NCBI GenBank assembly: GCA_028023455.1
Contig: JAQFVV010012405.1
Location: forward strand, 889,677 to 953,676
DNA length: 64,000 bases
Source of the DNA: Epiperipatus broadwayi
Taxonomy: Eukaryota; Onychophora; Udeonychophora; Euonychophora; Peripatidae
Direction: 5' to 3'
Numbering within the stretch: position 1 is the stretch's first letter; the number at the start of each line of letters is the position of its first letter. Made by a program: the position numbers and the translations under genes. Positions 59,590 to 64,000 of the stretch are shown piece after piece. The notes beneath the pieces were generated by a model. The model was given only the letters and a program-made list of their open reading frames with translations. It was not told the origin of the DNA and did not search any database.

Positions 59590-60787
59590 AGAAATGATTT
59601 ATTGAGTTTTAACTGTATAGCTTTATGAATGTCTGTGACTACTTATTCAAACTATTTAATATTTATATTTCAAAATTACATTTATATAATTGTGGTATAT
59701 GATTTTGATTATTATAATTTATACAAAATTGTATGCTATATTTCGTAATCTTTGTGAAAGCTGCTGGCCTGTCAAAAAGAAATAAATAAAAGGCATTAAA
59801 AAAAAAAAGAACACAAATTGAAATTTGTTACTATTCTAAATAAATGAATGCATTTAATCACCTTTTATTAATTTATTATTTAACTGAGATATAAAATTTT
59901 ATATAATGGACAGATTTTAAATTGAGAACCATGACAATACAAAAAATACATGAATTAATTCAGAGGAACTCTTCTTCATCAGCTATACTCTATTTATATT
60001 AAACAATTTCACCATTTTAAAGTGTGTAAGAGAAAATACACAGAATTATTAAAACGATATTCTTTTATAGTTAATAAGCACATACAAAATTATATACTGC
60101 ATAGATAGACATTATAATGAATTTCATTTATTACAAATCTTATCATTAGTATATAATATATGTATATTTCTGTAAAAATATTAGTTTACTTTATGAAATT
60201 ATCCATTATTAATGCAATGTCTTTTACACATTTAATAAGCATATGTAAATACAAATATGTTTTAGTTAGATAATTTCATTTTATATTAACTGTAACAAAT
60301 AAAATATGTGCATAATATAACCAGTTATATAATTAATATATTATAAAGTCTAATCATATATTATAAACGAGTGTTTATTTTTTTATTAGTTCATTATTTA
60401 ACTAATACATAAGACATTTTTTATATACAATAAAATTCTGTATTACATAGATAACATTACAAAGTTCATAGAATTCAAAAGAATTTTTCTTTATTCTTTC
60501 TAAAAAAATATATATGTATTACTGATAAGATTTGTATAAAAAAATAAAGTTGACTATAATTTGTACCTATCTAGAATATACACATTTTTCATCATTCAAG
60601 CTTTGAAATAAAACAAATAAAATGTGATTAATGTAGATAAGATTGGAAATCTTTTTTTAATGATTCTTGAGATTAGGTACAATTGATGAAGGAGATAGTT
60701 TTATGCTGGTTCTGTGAACCTTGTATTGTCATAGTTCACAATTCAGAATCTTTCCACTAACAGTCAATTGGTAGAAAATCTATCCCT
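59590..60787. other. AT-rich DNA without recognisable gene
   Basis: A decayed hammerhead-like string on the minus strand at 59966-59992 (CTGATGA...GAAT) lacks the GAAA. Nothing else is supportable. Confidence 0.45.
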
Positions 60788-61137
60788 GGGGTAGTTTATA
60801 AGATTCTTTGCAGTTGCCATAAAATTTATATAGGTCAGAATAAATTAAGTCTTAATGAAAGAGTTAAAGTTCATAAGAGTAGAGTTAAATATAATAACTC
60901 AACTTTGTATATTCATGAACTGAATACAAGTCATAAAATATTATTTGTCAATGCAGAGGTTATCCTTTATGAAAAAATGAATTGAAAAGAAGGGTAAAAA
61001 AAACTTTGATGATAAAATATTTTGAATCTGAAGCCATAAATCTCATGAAGACATCATTTTATGTTAAAGGAAGTTGTTTTTTTGAAGTGAATGATAGAAA
61101 GATTATTTTGTTTTCCATGTATATGATATATGTTTAG
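60788..61137 (+). pseudogene. GIY-YIG endonuclease domain of a second Penelope-like element (pseudogene)
   Basis: The frame 60788-60985 reads GVVYKILCSCHKIYIGQNKL, then SLNERVKVHKSRVKYNNSTL and ILFVNAEVILYEKMN. It contains the VYKI (GIY-like), C-x-C, YIG and R-x3-H elements of PLE nuclease domains. It stops at TGA 60983-60985. The rest continues in another frame from 60988 as RRVKKTLMIKYFESEAINLM, giving the R...ESEAI end, and closes at 61137. One stop plus a frameshift make it dead. It differs clearly from the copy at 2816, so a separate PLE lineage is likely. Confidence 0.8.
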
Positions 61138-61534
61138 TTAAATTTTACTTGAAAAGGTCTATTTGTTAATAGATAAAACCATGGTTGTGGAAGAATTTTA
61201 GTAACATTTTATTTTTTGGCTAGTAGTGTAATGTTGTATGAATTTCTAGTTTATTTATAATTACTAGTATAGTGCTAAGCAGTATATATATATGGCAAAA
61301 AATGCCATAAGTTGGCTATAGCAAAGATTTTATATATACTGTAGTGATTATATTGGCTATGCGAACATTACATTATTGTATTTTCAAAAATATAATGTGA
61401 AATATTCATTTATTTAATTTTCCCTTTCATAAAAAATATGTTGAATTTATTAATGGAGATGATCCCCCAAAATTTATAAAACACCGTTAAAGTATTGACA
61501 TTAAACAATTCAAAATACAGCAAAACTCTCCATA
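61138..61534. other. AT-rich DNA without recognisable gene
   Basis: No feature was identified between the GIY-YIG remnant and the hammerhead-family arm. Confidence 0.5.
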
Positions 61535-61666
61535 TAGTAGTGCCATCTTATGCTAACAAGAGCAATCAATGGATGCCAGAAGGCTTGTGCATAAAATCCC
61601 TATCTAGTGCCTACTCATCCAATATCCCCAGACTAGTTTCTGGCTTGTGGCCTTCATCAGTTGCTG
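61535..61666 (-). mobile_element. Hammerhead-family element, single arm (copy 4)
   Basis: The minus strand reads ACTGATGAAGGCCACAAGCC, AGAAACTAGTCTGGGGATAT, TGGATGAGTAGGCACTAGAT, then ATGCACAAGCCTTCTGGCAT and GATGGCACTACTATATGGAG. It is the least decayed arm of the family seen at 27650, 35060 and 35650. No inverted partner lies close by. Confidence 0.7.
61625..61666 (-). ncRNA. Hammerhead ribozyme-like motif 4
   Basis: The core CTGATGA (complement of 61654-61660), stem II GGC/GCC around CACAA, GAAA (complement of 61637-61640), minimal stem III and the GTC cleavage triplet (complement of 61631-61633) are all present. Stem I is poor (A-U, mismatch, C-G), so activity is less likely than for motifs 1-3. 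Confidence 0.5.
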
Positions 61667-62165
61667 TATTTTGAATTATTTAATAACAATTATTGTGCTA
61701 GTATGAGATAGTGATCATGTGATGTTTAGTGGTTTAAAGTATTGACATGTAAATCAACTGAAAAAATATTGTAATGAGATCTCATTCTCTCTCCCACTCT
61801 TCTTTGAAGCAGGAAATAGAAGGTTAAAATGAATTAACTATTAATTAATCCTTATGTACATAAAAAGTAAAAATTGTTTTTCATTATTCACTTAAAGTGA
61901 TAATATTATAATAACATGAAAGCTAAACACCTTCAAACAGATATGCTTTAAACATGCTTATGTGACAGCCAATCAGATGGAATGATAATAAGATTCATTG
62001 TATTAAGGTTTATACAGAAAATAAAATACTGAGTTAAAATAAATATTTCATTGTTTCAAACCTTGGTGCAATTGTCTAATCTACATTCCTTCCCAATTCA
62101 TTCTAAAACTATTATTAATGAATGAAATTCTGTAAACAGATAGTTAAAGAAGAATAAAAATATAA
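61667..62165. other. AT-rich DNA without recognisable gene
   Basis: GTGATCATGTGATGTTTAG at 61711 matches the outer end of the hammerhead family (compare 27980 and 35930). Nothing else was seen. Confidence 0.45.
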
Positions 62166-62186
62166 ACACCTTACATAATTACTTTT

Positions 62187-62298
62187 TTATATATATTTCA
62201 TATGTCATAGCATCGGCTAGGACGCAAACCCACACCCATCTGCAACCAACTACTTGCTTGCAAGGCAGGTGCGATGACCTCTCGGCTAACAATGCTTG
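62187..62298 (-). mobile_element. SINE family 1, complete, with 21-bp target duplication
   Basis: The minus strand runs CAAGCATTGTTAGCCGAGAG, GTGCGATGACCTCTCGG on plus (A-box side), GTGGGTTTGCGTCC (B-box side), GCCGATGCTATGACATATGA and an A/T tail. The 21-bp duplication beginning ACACCTTACATAATT lies at 62166-62186 and 62299-62319 with no mismatch, showing insertion by LINE machinery and relative youth. Confidence 0.93.
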
Positions 62299-62319
62299 AC
62301 ACCTTACATAATTACTTTT

Positions 62320-64000
62320 AAGCTTTTTATTAAAAGATATTGAAAAGAAAAAAAATTGAAAAGAAGTTCTCCAAATAATGGTATGACATTTTAAAGTCAG
62401 AATTCTTCATGCTTTAATATTGTTTTATTATTTATGGATATTCAATGGAAACTATTTTCAAACTTGTTTAGAAATGACATTATTTTTTTATGCAGAGAAT
62501 AATGATAGAAATAGTGTTGGAACTTAAATTCTTTGGTATATAAACTGTATAATATCTTACAATAATAAAGTATTTAAAATTATTTCCAGAAAAGCTATTT
62601 AGAAATAAATAAAGACAATTCTTTTGTATGCAAAAAATTATAATATGAAATTGAAAAGAAAGAAAGTATTCAAACTTTTATTGCAATCTTTGAAGCAAAA
62701 AGTGCTCAAGAAATGAAATTCCCAGAGACAATTCTAATGACTTATTAATTTACTTATTGATTGATTTATTATTTTATTTTACTCATTAATATTTACTAAG
62801 GCAATAAACCTGAAGCATGTGCAGTTGAAAATGCAAAGGTAGGGACCTATAAAATTATTTCATTTCAAAGCTTATTTATTATTATTTCATACATTCACTA
62901 CAATAACAATGGAATAAAAATATTTTATTTTTTGAAAAACATACAAATTGTTTACAGTTTATATATAACACTTACTAATAAAATAAAGCAATAAATACTA
63001 CAATAACCTGTAGAATACCCCCTATAGCTCTGAGAAAGTGCTCTCCTATGTACTATGATTGAAGTATATAATAGCCAAGTAAATGAATATTTATGGAAAG
63101 TCCAAATTCTAGGTAAATAATTCTTAGCCTCATACTACTTTATTCCTATTACTTTACTGCTCTGCTGCTAAGAACAAAATTATCATTATATGTATATTAT
63201 AATTGTTTGCTCTTTTCTATATAGTTGTAATTTTAAATAAATGTTAATAAACCAAAAAAGGCATACATTGATTTAAAATATATTTTTATTCATGTTATGA
63301 TTATGATCCATAATGCATTGAAAGCATATTCTACATGAATAAAAAAAATTAAATTGATGTAAGCCTTTGCTTGTTTAAATGTTTTAATATATATATGTGT
63401 GTGTGTGTCTAATGCAGTAGTTCCTCTATATCTGCAATGCAAAAAAATATTTAAAAAAATTAATTTTGTATATTTTAATTTTGTTTATACTGCATATCCC
63501 ATATTTACATGCATCTATATAAAGATGTATGCATATGATACACATTTTCAACATACATATACAGTATGTGCTTACTGCACTGAATCTGGAGCCTATAATC
63601 TGCATACATGTGAAATATAATGTTTTTTAATTTGTTGACACTGTAAATGTGTAATTATTAAAGACATGATGTGACATCTAAATGATTCTACAAATTTTTG
63701 CATGTCACTATATGAGATAATTTTAATCAATATGTGTAAAAGTCTACAAAATGATTTTAGGTGGCATGTTATATAATATATATCATTTAAATTATAATTA
63801 TAGTGTTTTATTATTTATTTGTATGGTTATCAATTTAAATTATTTATATATAATTCTATAGATCAATATTTGTAATTCAAATTTGTATATATTTTTTCAT
63901 CTGTATAACAAAGTGGTTTCTTTCTTCTTTATAATCTACTGCTAAGTGCACTTTTGATAAATTTCATCATAATCATAGCTCTCTTTAATTAATTCTTATT
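62320..64000. other. AT-rich DNA without recognisable gene
   Basis: There is a (TG)n run at 63397-63408 and no coding signature. The 73-codon frame at 63399-63620 is Tyr/Cys-rich and looks like chance. Confidence 0.5.

Noticed and set aside
59960-59999. Hammerhead-like CTGATGA on the minus strand
   Set aside because: The GAAA is replaced by GAAT and stem II needs three unpaired bases; too degenerate to call.

Overview
This is an AT-rich (by eye about three quarters A+T) eukaryotic window. It looks like repeat-dominated intergenic or intronic DNA of an invertebrate animal. I found no intact host protein gene, no rRNA and no canonical tRNA. Nearly every coding signature belongs to a mobile element: RTE-type endonuclease/reverse transcriptase fragments, a longer APE-type LINE, Penelope-like (PLE) GIY-YIG domains, tRNA-derived SINEs and several MITEs. 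The one long uninterrupted reading frame (55565-56458, minus) resembles a multicopy cysteine-rich, element-associated family that I recall from arthropods and cnidarians. That family and the RTE type favour an arthropod, but the assignment is tentative. A gap of exactly 500 N at 23473-23972 marks a scaffold join.

Layout. 1-5 kb: a 1-kb polypyrimidine tract, then a 1.1-kb inverted-repeat PLE remnant with a GIY-YIG domain in its loop. 5-16 kb: AT-rich DNA with a possible MITE, a tRNA-derived SINE and three RTE fragments. 16.3-20.7 kb (minus): a decayed APE-type LINE whose reverse-transcriptase segment of about 590 bp is present three times in tandem. 20.7-24.1 kb: an inverted pair of one dispersed repeat around the assembly gap. 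27.0-28.7 kb: a diverged minisatellite split by a SINE and by a fold-back element with a hammerhead ribozyme-like motif. 31.3-37.4 kb: two copies of one repeat, each split by different DNA, plus two more copies of the fold-back family. 37.4-38.8 kb: RTE fragments. 40.5-42.9 kb: a long TA palindrome and an unclassified 2.05-kb element with 50-bp terminal inverted repeats. 44.7-47.8 kb: a 519-bp fold-back with a hammerhead-like motif, an RTE insertion with a perfect target duplication, and the best hammerhead candidate. 51-55 kb: a palindromic MITE, an RTE fragment, a tRNA-like fold-back and a pogo/Tigger-like MITE. 55.6-56.5 kb: the cysteine-rich frame. 57-62 kb: palindromic MITEs (one carrying a nested hAT-like MITE), a second GIY-YIG remnant, another hammerhead-like arm and a SINE with a 21-bp target duplication.

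The most interesting theme is the group of hammerhead ribozyme-like motifs (27794, 45111, 47736, 61625 and weaker 50296). Several sit in head-to-head inverted repeats, in a window that also holds PLE GIY-YIG remnants. PLE terminal repeats elsewhere are known to carry hammerheads and to occur in direct or inverted orientation. The link between these motifs and a PLE in this genome is inference.
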